A stretch of DNA of 64,000 bases from Bradyrhizobium sp. CB2312 (GTDB taxonomy: Bacteria; Pseudomonadota; Alphaproteobacteria; Rhizobiales; Xanthobacteraceae), in NCBI RefSeq assembly GCF_029714425.1, contig NZ_CP121668.1, forward strand, positions 4,361,501 through 4,425,500. The letters are read 5' to 3'. Positions 41,394 through 50,260 of the stretch are shown one piece after another; the first letter of the stretch is position 1; every line of letters starts with the position of its first letter. The notes beneath the pieces were generated by a model that worked only from the letters and a program-made list of their open reading frames with translations, did no database searches and had not been told where the DNA came from. A program made the translations under genes and the position numbers.

Positions 41394-41617
41394 AGTTCAA
41401 GGATAACGATGATCGCTACCCCGACTACGACATTGTGTTGAAGCAGCGCGGGCGCGGCCGGTGGAAGTGGGCCGTCTGCGGGGCAGGTGGCGAAGCCGTG
41501 ATGTCCGGGTCCGAGTGCAGCCGCGCGGCCGCGAGGTATAAGGCGGAGCGTGCGCTGTTTCTCCTGCTCTGCACAAGTGTGTCCAGGGTGAAACCCCCGG
41601 GAAGGCATCCGGACTGA
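41390..41617 (+). CDS. Small protein, third of an overlapping trio
   Basis: A 75-residue protein with MKFKDNDDRYPDYDIVLKQR and GRWKWAVCGAGGEAV, then a helix with Cys. It overlaps its upstream neighbour by four bases (ATGA). Unknown function; the beta-rich first half may form a small domain. Confidence 0.6.
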   Translation: MKFKDNDDRYPDYDIVLKQRGRGRWKWAVCGAGGEAVMSGSECSRAAARYKAERALFLLLCTSVSRVKPPGRHPD

Positions 41618-41622
41618 CTGTA

Positions 41623-41648
41623 GGAACTCCGGACGTTACCGGCCGGTT
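41623..41648 (+). promoter_or_regulatory. EcfG-like promoter (GGAAC-N17-GGTT)
   Basis: GGAAC at 41623-41627 and GGTT at 41645-41648, 17 bases between them, 32 bases before the GTG start of the next gene. One mismatch to CGTT. Confidence 0.5.
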
Positions 41649-41680
41649 GTCCGCCTCTCGATCCTTGCTCGGAGGACAAC

Positions 41681-41977
41681 GTGGAAAGCACGATAATCGG
41701 AGAATTCGCTACACGGCGTGAGGCCGAATTGGCCGTGGAACACGTCGTCCAGGAATGCGGGGTCGCACGAGGGGACGTCTTCGTTCAGCCTGCGGGCGCT
41801 GAGAATTCGTCCGGGACGCGGTCGGCAGGCGCCGACGCCAAGGCCGCGCCAGCGCCTGAAGGGCAGCAAAGGCTGAAAGGCGAAATCGAGGTCTCGGTAG
41901 ATTTCCACGGCGACGAACCGGAGAAGATCGTCGAGGCGTTGAAGGGCGCGGGGGCGAAGACCGTTCGCACCAAGTAA
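41681..41977 (+). CDS. Uncharacterised acidic protein, GTG start
   Basis: A 98-residue protein starting with GTG after GGAGGACAAC. It has a beta-alpha-beta-like layout (IIGEFATRREAELAVEHVV, GDVFVQPAG, LKGEIEVSVDFHGDEP, IVEALKGAGAKTV), reminiscent of small ferredoxin-like domains. An EcfG-like promoter is present. The role is unknown. Confidence 0.65.
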   Translation: MESTIIGEFATRREAELAVEHVVQECGVARGDVFVQPAGAENSSGTRSAGADAKAAPAPEGQQRLKGEIEVSVDFHGDEPEKIVEALKGAGAKTVRTK

Positions 41978-42083
41978 GCCCTTCTGAATGGCAGGTCTCA
42001 AGCATCCCGTGACCCCGGACGGTCGTCCGGGGAAAGCTCTGGCGGATGAGCGATCCGAGCCTTTCTCCCAATAACCGATCCGC

Positions 42084-44660
42084 TTAGGCATTGTGCTCAG
42101 ACGTCAGCTTCGAAGGTAAAGCGGAAGTCGTTCCCTTGTCGCTCTTGACGGCTGACACGCGACGTAGCACACGCGACAACTCCTCGGCTGCGTACGGCTT
42201 CTGTATAAGATCGAAGCCATGCCGAGCGTCCTCGGCAAGAACTTCACTGTAGCCTGAGGTCAATACGACCGGAACTCCAGGGTGGTGCCGCCTGATCTCC
42301 CGCCCGAGGTCTACCCCATTCATTCCCGGCATAATCACGTCGGAAAACACGATGTCGAAACTGTTTACCTCGTCTAGGAGCTTCAACGCCTCGTCCGCAT
42401 TTGCGGCAAGGGTGGTCTCGTAACCGAGGTCCTCAAGTATCTGGGTCGAGGATCGTCCCACATCTACGTTGTCTTCCACTACGAGAACGCGGCGCCCGCG
42501 GCCGTGGAAAAGTGGACCGTCCGACGGCGCTGCAAGTGTGGCCTGATCGTCAGAGGTGCCGTCACGTTCGGCTCGGGGTAAGTAGAGTGTAAAGGTGGTT
42601 CCGCGGCCTACCTCGCTTTTGACCGTGACGTCGCCACCCGATTGTTTGGCAAAGCCATAGACTTGGCTAAGGCCTAGACCGGTACCCTTGCCAACTTCTT
42701 TTGTAGTGTAGAATGGTTCGAAGACACGAGTTAGCTTCTCCGCGGCGATGCCCGAGCCGGTATCGGTAAGCGAAATGGCGACGCAGGCGTCTTTGCCGGT
42801 TTGTTCATGGGCCACCGGCCTGGCTGCGAGCTCTTCTATCTGGATAAGTAGCGATCCTTCGCCATTCATGGCATCGCGGGCATTCACGGCCATGTTGACC
42901 AGCGCCGTTTCAAACTGGCTCGAATCCGCCTCGACGATGCAATTCTTACCCGCGACCTCGGTCTCGATCCGGATGCGCGATCCCACGATCGTGCGCAGCA
43001 TATCGATGATGGCTTGCACGCGTTCTGCCGTGTCGAACACGTGGGGCTTAAGGGCCTGCCGCCGTGCGAACGCGAGAAGTTGGCCCGTGAGCTTGGAGGC
43101 GCGGTCCACAGTGGCCGAGATGGCGTCCACGTAGCGCCGTCGGCGCTCCTCGCTTATCCCGGGCCGACGGAGAAGGTCCGTTGAGCTCTTGATGATTGTA
43201 AGCAAATTGTTGAAGTCGTGCGCCACGCCGCCGGTCAGCTGGCCCACCGCCTCCATCTTCTGCGCGTGACGCAGGGCCTCCTCGGCTCTCATCAACTCTG
43301 TCGTACGCTCTGTGACGCGCTGCTCCAGACTCGCCGCAAGGTCCCTGATTTCCCGCTCCGCACGTCTTCGTTCCACGGCGGTACGGGTGCGCTCCGCGAC
43401 CTCCCGGATCAGATCGAGTTCCGCGGGCGCCCACTCCCGCGCGCTTGCGTGGTTGAGGTAAAGCAATGCGACGATGCCGCCTTGTTCCGTGACTGGCATG
43501 TTGACGATAGATTGCGCGCTAATCGTTTTCAGGGCGTTGGCAGTCGCGGCCGTGCGAGGATCGTTTTCGGCATCCGCGAACACTACAGTCTCGCCCCGCT
43601 TCAAATCCTCGATGTAGCTACCGTAATCGCGAAAGTGCAGCACGCCGGCCAAGCTCTTGATGCCGGGGGCGTTCCAGTCCCGCTTGATGGTTATCGTCTC
43701 GGCCGCCTTATCGATAGTGCCATAGCCTGCCCGGCTTACCCGCAATGTGCGCCCGAGAATTTCGGCTGCTGCGTAAGAAAGTTCGGCCGGGTCCTCGATG
43801 TCTCGGATCCGATCGGACAGTTCGACAAGCGCCATTCGGCGCGTCTCGGCAAATTGGCGGCCGGTCTCGTCGCGCGCGATCTTGATGAAGCCCCGCTCGT
43901 GACCTTGGTCGTCCCGCGGCAGGGGCCGCATCGACCCCCTCAGAAATACTTGAGATCCGTCTGCACGCTGATGCCAGCGCTCGTCGGGCGCGAAGCCCTT
44001 CGCGCGCGCGTCAGAAGCTTCGGCTGCTGGCTGCCCGGACGCCCGGTCCACGGGCGTGAAGATCACGTCGGCCGAGCGCCCTCTCATCTCGGCAGCTGTC
44101 CAGCCGAAAATCGCCTCGGCCCCGACCGACCAGCTTGTAACACGGCGCTCCGGGTCGGTGGTGATGATGGCGTAGTCGGCAGCACTTTCGATGACGAGCC
44201 GCAGTCCTTGTTCGCTCGCTCGTAGCGCCTGGAGCCTGGCCCGGGCTTCGTATTGCCGGCGGCGGCTTCGCAGCGCGGAGCGTGCAAGGCTCACAAGAGT
44301 GGTTGGGTGAAAAGGGCGCTCCAGAAAAGTGACGTTGCCGAGCACATCAAGGAAACGCCGAGCGGCGGGATTGCGCTCCAGTCCGCCACCGCGGGTCGTG
44401 AGCAGCACGAACGGCAGGTCCGACCAGTCTTCCTGTTCGGCGAGCCAGGTACTAAGCGTCCGGAGATCGGCCGTGGCGAGCGCCTCCTCTGTGACGACAA
44501 CGAAAGCCGCGCCAGCATTGAGTTCTGGAATAAGGTCCAACAGCGACGAACAGGGGTCAGCAAGGAGATCCGCCTCGCGCAGGATCACCGACGCAAGAGT
44601 TGCGTCGCGACCTCGTGGGGCGAGAACGAGGGCTCGCTCCGACAGCGTGCTGCGGTTCAC
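42084..44660 (-). CDS. Hybrid histidine kinase (REC-like, PAS, GAF, HisKA, HATPase, REC)
   Basis: An 858-residue soluble sensor kinase. N-terminal receiver-like domain of about 125 residues that appears to lack a normal phosphoacceptor site; PAS about 150-275 (RLVIESAADYAIITTDPERR); GAF about 280-440; HisKA with His481 (GGVAHDFNNLLTII); HATPase about 590-715 (NMAVNARDAMNGEG, GTGLGLSQVYGFAKQ); C-terminal receiver with Asp774 (FSDVIMPGMNG). It starts with GTG, overlapping the stop of the upstream KaiC-like gene by four bases (GTGA). With KaiC as partner it likely forms a single signalling unit; no transmembrane helix is seen. Confidence 0.9.
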   Translation of the reverse strand: MNRSTLSERALVLAPRGRDATLASVILREADLLADPCSSLLDLIPELNAGAAFVVVTEEALATADLRTLSTWLAEQEDWSDLPFVLLTTRGGGLERNPAARRFLDVLGNVTFLERPFHPTTLVSLARSALRSRRRQYEARARLQALRASEQGLRLVIESAADYAIITTDPERRVTSWSVGAEAIFGWTAAEMRGRSADVIFTPVDRASGQPAAEASDARAKGFAPDERWHQRADGSQVFLRGSMRPLPRDDQGHERGFIKIARDETGRQFAETRRMALVELSDRIRDIEDPAELSYAAAEILGRTLRVSRAGYGTIDKAAETITIKRDWNAPGIKSLAGVLHFRDYGSYIEDLKRGETVVFADAENDPRTAATANALKTISAQSIVNMPVTEQGGIVALLYLNHASAREWAPAELDLIREVAERTRTAVERRRAEREIRDLAASLEQRVTERTTELMRAEEALRHAQKMEAVGQLTGGVAHDFNNLLTIIKSSTDLLRRPGISEERRRRYVDAISATVDRASKLTGQLLAFARRQALKPHVFDTAERVQAIIDMLRTIVGSRIRIETEVAGKNCIVEADSSQFETALVNMAVNARDAMNGEGSLLIQIEELAARPVAHEQTGKDACVAISLTDTGSGIAAEKLTRVFEPFYTTKEVGKGTGLGLSQVYGFAKQSGGDVTVKSEVGRGTTFTLYLPRAERDGTSDDQATLAAPSDGPLFHGRGRRVLVVEDNVDVGRSSTQILEDLGYETTLAANADEALKLLDEVNSFDIVFSDVIMPGMNGVDLGREIRRHHPGVPVVLTSGYSEVLAEDARHGFDLIQKPYAAEELSRVLRRVSAVKSDKGTTSALPSKLTSEHNA

Positions 44661-46132
44661 TTCTCCTCCGTGTTGAGCAATTTCGAACTGTCGCCGAGGA
44701 GGATAGGCACGCCGCGCAGGACCCCCTGGAAGTTGGTGAGCGGCTCGCCCAACGTGACGCCCACTTCCCTAATGCGGAATTCTCGAATTGTGTCCTCATG
44801 CGGGCCAGTGCGTTTTTTGATGATCGAAATGGCGCGACGAACGCGCCCGAGCGCCTCGAAGTAGCGCAACAGAATCACCGTGTCCGCGAGATAGGTGACG
44901 TCCACAGGTGTCTGCATGTCACCGACAAGGCCGTGCTGGGCGACGACCAGGAAAGTCGTGGCACCTTGCCGGTTCAAGTATTGAAGGATCTCATGCATGT
45001 GGAGCACGAGCGCGTGTTCACCCGGCATGGCCGCTTGGTAGCCGTTTAGGCTGTCGATCACCACGGTTTGTGCGCCGTGCTTCTCGACGCAATGCCGCAC
45101 GCGTGAAGAAAACTCGCCGGGGGCCAACTCAGCGGCATCCACCTGTTCGATGACGAGTTGCCCGCCGTCAACCATTGCCTGTAGATCGATATTCAGGCCC
45201 TTCGCGCGTTCGAACAGTAGGCCCAGTTCCTCATCAAAAATGAACATTGCTGCACGTTCACCGCGCTGTATGGCGCCTCGAACGAAGGTGAGCGCAAGAA
45301 TTGACTTGCCCGTTCCAGCAGGGCCCAGAATGAGGACGCTTGAGCCGCGTTCGACGCCACCCCCGAGCAACGAGTCGAGCTCGCCGGATTCGGTCTTGAG
45401 AACCTCTCGCGAGTAGTTCGCTTTGTGCTCGGCCGATACAAGTCGCGGGAAGACCTGAAGGCCTCCGGGTGCAATCGTAAAGTCATGGAAACCGCCTCGG
45501 TACCGCCTCCCCCGGTACTTGATGATCCGTAGTCTTCGCCGCTCGCCACCGTATTCGGGCGCGATCTCTTCTAAACGGATCACGCCATGTGCGACCGAGT
45601 GGACCGTCTTATCATTTAGCTCGGCGGTGAGGTCGTCGAGCAGGAGTACGGTCGCGCCTGCCGTCGCGAAATAATGTTTGAGACTGAGAATTTGCCGGCG
45701 GTACCGCAGCGAGCTCTGTGCAAGCAATCTGATCTCCGAGAGACTGTCGAGCACCACGCGGTGCGGCTTGATCCTCTCGAACGCCTCGAAGATGCGCTTC
45801 GTCGTTTCGCCGAGTTCCAGGTCGGAGGAATAGAGCAGGCTCTGCTGCTGATCCTCATCGAGCAGGTTTTCCGGTGGGATAAGTTCGAAAATCTCGATCC
45901 CTGCTAGATCCCATTGGTGGGACGCAGCGCTCGCACGCAATTCCTGTTCAGTTTCAGAGAGAGTGATATACAGGCACCGCTCGCCGGCTTCAGCTCCCGC
46001 GATCAGGAATTGCGTCGCGAGCGTCGTCTTGCCGGTGCCGGGAGCGCCTTCAAGAAGGAAGACGCGCCCTCGCTCGAACCCTCCCCCAAGTACGTGATTT
46101 AGCCCTTCAATACCGGTCCCTGCCTGACCCAT
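44657..46132 (-). CDS. KaiC-like double-domain ATPase
   Basis: A 491-residue protein with two RecA/KaiC domains. Domain 1 Walker A is GAPGTGKTT at about 29-37, with catalytic-type SETEQEL. Domain 2 Walker A is GPAGTGKS at about 268-275, with FDEEL. Domain borders fit KaiC (about 1-235 and 245-491). KaiC homologues outside cyanobacteria often pair with histidine kinases; here the kinase gene follows with a four-base overlap. The ATG at 46132 is chosen over the adjacent GTG. No KaiA or KaiB gene is nearby, so it is a KaiC-only system. Confidence 0.92.
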   Translation of the reverse strand: MGQAGTGIEGLNHVLGGGFERGRVFLLEGAPGTGKTTLATQFLIAGAEAGERCLYITLSETEQELRASAASHQWDLAGIEIFELIPPENLLDEDQQQSLLYSSDLELGETTKRIFEAFERIKPHRVVLDSLSEIRLLAQSSLRYRRQILSLKHYFATAGATVLLLDDLTAELNDKTVHSVAHGVIRLEEIAPEYGGERRRLRIIKYRGRRYRGGFHDFTIAPGGLQVFPRLVSAEHKANYSREVLKTESGELDSLLGGGVERGSSVLILGPAGTGKSILALTFVRGAIQRGERAAMFIFDEELGLLFERAKGLNIDLQAMVDGGQLVIEQVDAAELAPGEFSSRVRHCVEKHGAQTVVIDSLNGYQAAMPGEHALVLHMHEILQYLNRQGATTFLVVAQHGLVGDMQTPVDVTYLADTVILLRYFEALGRVRRAISIIKKRTGPHEDTIREFRIREVGVTLGEPLTNFQGVLRGVPILLGDSSKLLNTEEK

Positions 46133-46518
46133 CACTGCTCGACCTTCGGTGCCCAGCCGATAATTTTCCGAAGCAATATCATGCGCTTATCGCCAGTTAT
46201 AATCTTGGCACTCGGATGTAAGATTGGCTCTTTCCCGCCCCCTGTTCCAGCCGATAACTCAACCTAAGTCCTTCTGGTTCCGCAACCTGAAGAGGGCGTC
46301 GGAGCCTGAGGCGCAGTTCGGTCTTTAAGGCCCTTAATTGGCACCTCCGACCGCTGTCACTCTCGAACGACTGCTTCGCTGACCTTGTTTCCTTTCCACA
46401 GAGGTCGGATGCGTCCGGTTAACCGTCCGAACTTCCGCTTGTGGCCCACAGCGCACGTGCAAGAGATCGGTGTGATGTCCGCCTCTGGCAGTGAAGCGGA
46501 CATCGCTACCGTCATCGG
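46133..46518. other. Intergenic region before the integrase gene, with hairpin
   Basis: About 385 bases with no gene. It contains the 9-base-pair stem GATGTCCGC / GCGGACATC at 46474-46504, close behind the integrase stop. This palindromic fragment belongs to a repeat family seen near adenylate-cyclase genes in rhizobia (from memory) and could be part of an attachment-site region. No tRNA was found. Confidence 0.4.
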
Positions 46519-47910
46519 TCAGGCGACGAGAGGGAGCCCAGCGTCAGCGGACTTACCGATAATCCGCCGCAGCTCCGCCGCAATGCCATCGAGCACCGCG
46601 CGCTTCTCCCTCATTCGCTTGCTGTGATTGTAGACCTTGCCGGTGACAGTCGGCACGATCTGCCCGGCCTTTTTGCTGGCCGCATGATCGAGGCACTTCG
46701 CGATCCATGCATCGTCGAAGCCCAGGTCGCCGGCCAAAGTCGCCGCCGTCCGGCGCAGGTCGTGTGGCGTGAACGATTTGAGGCCGAGCAGCTCGCAAAG
46801 CCCGGCGGTCTTGGTCTTGTTCTTGTTCTTCTCGTTCTTGGTGCCGCGCAGCGCGTCGGCCATCGCCTTGCGGTGGATCGGTTGGCCCTTATACATGGGG
46901 CTCTCGAATACGAACTGCTGATGATCCGTGGCCAGCGCCTCCTTGATGATCTCGACGGCCAGATCGGACAACGGTTGCTGGATGACCCGCCGCTTCTTGA
47001 CCCGCTTGAGGGGGACGTCGAAGCGCGGATGCTCGCCGTCGAGGGCAAACAGCTCGTCGCGGCGCGCCCCGAGCAGTTCACGCGAACGCAGCATGGTGAC
47101 GAGTTCGAACTTAAGGGCGAGGCGGGTGCGACGATCCCAGGGCAGATCCTTTCGGTCGAGGCCGTACCAAAACCTCCTGATCTCGTCCTCGGAGAGGACG
47201 CGGGTGCGGGGATGCTCGGGATCCAGCTTCGGCAAGTTGACGCAGGGGCTGGCCGTCACGTAGTCGCGCCCGGCCTCCGCTGCCCAGTTGAACAGGCCCG
47301 AGGCCGCCTTGCGCATATGGCGCGCGTTGCTGACCGAGGGCTTGCCGAACTTGCCCGCAACGATGTCGTTCGAGAGCGTGGCGATGTCATGCTTGGTGAC
47401 ATCCATGGCCAGCTTCTTGCCGAGGCGGGGACGGATAAAGCGGTCGAGGTGGCTCGCGGTGTTCTCCCAGCTCTCCAGCCGAGGCCTCATCTCGCCGTCG
47501 GGCTTTTTGACCGGCGTCTTCATCCACTTGATGCGCTCATCGACGATCTCGGAGACGGTCTTGCCGCGCTTTACCTTCGCGGTCCTCTGGTCACGGAAGG
47601 TCTCGGCGAGGGCCTCGCCTCCCATAGCCTTGAGGCCGTAGACCTTGCTGCGGGCGTCCTCGACCGTGAAGGTCTCCGGGTTGTAGGCGCCGAGCCAGCC
47701 GGTACGCTGCTTACCGGTCTGCCTGTCGGTGAACTTGAAGGAGAAGGTTGCCACCCCCGCCGAGGTGATGCTGACATAGAGACCAGGGCATTTGCGGTCG
47801 TAGAGTTTCAGTCGCTTGGCAACACGCTTCTCGCACAGGCGGTCGGTCAGAATGACGCCGCTATTACGGCCCCGCTTGCCGGCGGGGGAGGGGGCGATGG
47901 TAGTATCCAT
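46519..47910 (-). CDS. Tyrosine recombinase / phage-type integrase
   Basis: A 463-residue integrase. N-terminal DUF4102-type arm-binding domain (about 20-110), core-binding domain (about 130-240), catalytic domain (about 255-440). Catalytic residues visible: Arg in MLRSRELLGA, HxxR in TPHDLRRTAATLAG and Tyr in VYNHSKRMREKR. The start ATG 47910 has TAGGAGCC in front. It is full length. It stands at the right end of the accessory region, so it probably mobilised all or part of it. Confidence 0.9.
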   Translation of the reverse strand: MDTTIAPSPAGKRGRNSGVILTDRLCEKRVAKRLKLYDRKCPGLYVSITSAGVATFSFKFTDRQTGKQRTGWLGAYNPETFTVEDARSKVYGLKAMGGEALAETFRDQRTAKVKRGKTVSEIVDERIKWMKTPVKKPDGEMRPRLESWENTASHLDRFIRPRLGKKLAMDVTKHDIATLSNDIVAGKFGKPSVSNARHMRKAASGLFNWAAEAGRDYVTASPCVNLPKLDPEHPRTRVLSEDEIRRFWYGLDRKDLPWDRRTRLALKFELVTMLRSRELLGARRDELFALDGEHPRFDVPLKRVKKRRVIQQPLSDLAVEIIKEALATDHQQFVFESPMYKGQPIHRKAMADALRGTKNEKNKNKTKTAGLCELLGLKSFTPHDLRRTAATLAGDLGFDDAWIAKCLDHAASKKAGQIVPTVTGKVYNHSKRMREKRAVLDGIAAELRRIIGKSADAGLPLVA

Positions 47911-48159
47911 GTGGTTTCGGCTCCTAAGGCTTGGGACCAAAGGGCTCGGCTTTGGGACTTTCAGTTTGTCGTGCGGACGCTGAAAGGCTTAGGGCCGGGC
48001 CCTTGTTTTGGTGAAGCCCGCTGAAACAGCCCGCATCAGGGTAATCGAAAATCCCTTGTTTTGAAGGGTTTTGTTAGTTTCGGCGTGTTTCACCGAATGC
48101 CAAAATATAGACGTGTGGTCCTGGCCGTCGTTGCTACGGTCAAGCCCTTGCGGATGCGG
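47911..48159. other. Leader and flank of the integrase gene
   Basis: About 250 bases between the integrase start and the repeat to its right. Two short direct repeats with CCCTTGTTTT (near 48000 and 48053) are present and could be part of an att site or operator; no gene. Confidence 0.35.
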
Positions 48160-48460
48160 CAGTCGCGTCAACCGGCGCGCTGCCGGCGACTTTCGCTGGG
48201 GCGAGGGAGGCCAGAACGAACTCGGCTCCCGGGAGAGCACGGCATAAGCCGTCCGACCATCGCGCAGGGAAGGCCGTGTGTTGGGCTTCACCTGTATGCT
48301 GCTGTGCGGTCTCCTTGCGCTACCTTTCGCGCAGCGGACCGCGGGTGCGAGCTGGCACCCGGCCTTCCCTGCGCCCTCTTGGCTTAGAGGGTGAAGTGAC
48401 CAGGCAAAGCTCGGGCGAAATGAGCCGCGAGGACGAGAAGGTGTGTCTGCGATCTGAACT
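48160..48460. repeat. Dispersed intergenic repeat (GGCATAAGCCGTCC type)
   Basis: Contains GGCATAAGCCGTCCGACC, CGCGCAGGGAAGGCCG, GACCGCGGGTGCGAGC and CCTGCGCCCTCTTGG, in an order I recognise from many intergenic places in Bradyrhizobium genomes, often misread as ORFs. It is non-coding and may carry hairpins; it is a flank of the integrase region. Confidence 0.6.
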
Positions 48461-48481
48461 GCCTACCAAACACTCGGAGAT

Positions 48482-48572
48482 CGTAGGGTGGGCAAAGCGA
48501 AGCATGCCCACGCATTTTGCGTTTCATTGCGGAAACGTGGGCACGGCGCTTTGCGCCTTTGCCCACCCTACG
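48482..48572. repeat. Dispersed palindromic repeat (CGTAGGGTGGGC type)
   Basis: Arms CGTAGGGTGGGCAAAG (48482) and CTTTGCCCACCCTACG (to 48572) with an internal palindromic GTGGGCA...TGCCCAC section. Another member of the high-copy palindromic repeats of this group. Confidence 0.8.
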
Positions 48573-48619
48573 GCGCTGCGCCGCGTCGCTCGCACGTCCA
48601 GCGTGTCCAGGAGAGATCA

Positions 48620-49336
48620 TCAACGACCGCGCTTCAACCCCTCGTCACCCGCCACCACCTCCGGCGCCATCGCAGCCCAAGCGCTGGACGCGAATTGCCG
48701 CCGCCAGGTCACGACCACCACCGCCGCGGTGCTGACGAACAGCACCCAGGGGCTGACGAACCAGCCGAGATAGCCGAGCGCAAAGAAGAAGGCGCGCTGG
48801 CCGCGGTTGAAATGGCGGCCGGCGGATTCGAATACGCGCGAGGTGCGGATGACATGGGCCTCGGCTTCGGGCGTGTCGCGCTGCGAGGCCGGCGGCATGC
48901 CCCCGAACAGGATGGCGACGTAGTTGAACAGACGGTAGGCCCAGGCGAACTTGAAAAAGGCGTAGACGCAGATCAGCACGAGGCCGACGCATTTCAATTC
49001 CCACATGGCGGGCGAGGTGCTGAGATCGACCGGCAGCTTGCCCAAAATGGTGATGGCGTCGTTGGTGGCGTGCAGCAGCGCCAGCGCGCCGCCGAGCGCG
49101 AACGGGCTGGTGGACGCGAAGAAGGCGGTGCCGTTCTGGAGCGAGGCCATGATCTGCATGTCGACCATGCGCGTCTCGCGGTCGAGCAGCCGGCGCACCC
49201 AGACCTCGCGATAGCGGTTCATCCGCGCCGACAGGCTGTCGCGGCCATAGGCCGAATGCTCCAGCGTCAGCGCATAGACCAGCCATTCGATGATGAAGAA
49301 GCCGACGGCGGTGATGTCGACCCAGTGCCTGCTCAT
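48620..49336 (-). CDS. DUF599-family membrane protein
   Basis: A 238-residue protein with four predicted transmembrane segments (about 8-25, 75-95, 115-135, 190-215), and a conserved RMNRYREVWVRRLLDRETRM segment after the first helix. GAGGAG precedes the ATG. The TM count and the HATNDAITILG region match DUF599. The molecular role is unknown. Confidence 0.82.
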   Translation of the reverse strand: MSRHWVDITAVGFFIIEWLVYALTLEHSAYGRDSLSARMNRYREVWVRRLLDRETRMVDMQIMASLQNGTAFFASTSPFALGGALALLHATNDAITILGKLPVDLSTSPAMWELKCVGLVLICVYAFFKFAWAYRLFNYVAILFGGMPPASQRDTPEAEAHVIRTSRVFESAGRHFNRGQRAFFFALGYLGWFVSPWVLFVSTAAVVVVTWRRQFASSAWAAMAPEVVAGDEGLKRGR

Positions 49337-49460
49337 GTCGTTCTCCTCGCGAGGATCGCAACGATTGCCATGCATGGCCGGGCGCACCAACGATTGATTG
49401 GCGGCAGGCGATGGCGTTAAAAGCAGCTCGCTTCAGACGGACTTACGGAAGGACCAGCAC

Positions 49461-50123
49461 ATGGCAGCACTCAAGCTCGCGATCGGTAACAAGAACTACT
49501 CGTCATGGTCGATGCGGCCCTGGATCGCACTGCGCGCCAACGACATTCCTTTCGTGGAGACCGTGATCCCGCTCTACACCGACAATCCCGCGGACAAGGA
49601 GCAGATTCTCTCCTTCAGCCGCGCCGGCAAGGTGCCGGTGCTGGTCGACGGAGACATCACGGTGTGGGATTCGCTCGCCATCATCGAATACATCGCCGAG
49701 CGCTATCCGGAGAAGAAGCTGTGGCCCGACGATACCGCGGCCCGCGCCCATGCCCGTTCGGTCTGCGCCGAGATGCATTCCGGCTTCATGGCCCTGCGGA
49801 GCGAATGCGGCATGAATCTGCACCGCCCGGTGCGCCCCGTGACGCTGTCGGCGGACGCCAAGGCCAACATCGCGCGGGTGCAGGAGATCTGGCGCGAGTG
49901 CCGAACCCGCTATGGCGCCAACGGACCGTATCTGTTTGGCCGCTTCGGCGCGGCGGATGCGATGTATGCCCCGGTCGTGCACCGCTTCCGCACCTACGCC
50001 ATCGAGGTCACACCGGAGACCAAGGCCTATATGGACACGATGATCGCAATGCCGGCGTTTCAGGAATGGACCCGTGACGGCATCGCCGAAACGCTTGTCA
50101 TCGAAAAGTTCGAGACTGCGTGA
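49461..50123 (+). CDS. Glutathione S-transferase family protein
   Basis: A 220-residue GST-like protein: N-terminal thioredoxin fold with SSWSMRPWIALRANDIP (N-terminal Ser/Tyr site) and KVPVLVDGDITVWDSLAI (cis-Pro loop), and the all-helical C-domain. GGAAGGA precedes the ATG. The family transfers glutathione to electrophiles; the exact class is uncertain. It is followed at once by a repeat. Confidence 0.88.
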   Translation: MAALKLAIGNKNYSSWSMRPWIALRANDIPFVETVIPLYTDNPADKEQILSFSRAGKVPVLVDGDITVWDSLAIIEYIAERYPEKKLWPDDTAARAHARSVCAEMHSGFMALRSECGMNLHRPVRPVTLSADAKANIARVQEIWRECRTRYGANGPYLFGRFGAADAMYAPVVHRFRTYAIEVTPETKAYMDTMIAMPAFQEWTRDGIAETLVIEKFETA

Positions 50124-50170
50124 GCATGATCCGGAAAAGAGAGGACCGGTTTTCCGATAAGATCATGCTC
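50122..50170. repeat. Dispersed palindromic repeat (GAGCATGATCCGGAAAA type)
   Basis: GAGCATGATCCGGAAAA and TTTTCCGATAAGATCATGCTC are near-inverse arms around a GGACCGG centre. This element is a common intergenic repeat in Bradyrhizobium. It overlaps the last base of the GST gene's stop and may act as its terminator. Confidence 0.75.
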
Positions 50171-50260
50171 GCTTAACTCATGAATGTGACTGAGCGCCGC
50201 TTGACGGCCTGCGCGAGGGCGGCGCTCAATCGTCAGGGAATGCAAGGAGAGGGCATCGTC

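Noticed and set aside
43218..44225. 335-residue plus-strand frame
   Set aside because: Antisense to the hybrid kinase, no protein-like features.
46624..48024. 466-residue plus-strand frame
   Set aside because: Antisense to the integrase, which carries all catalytic residues.
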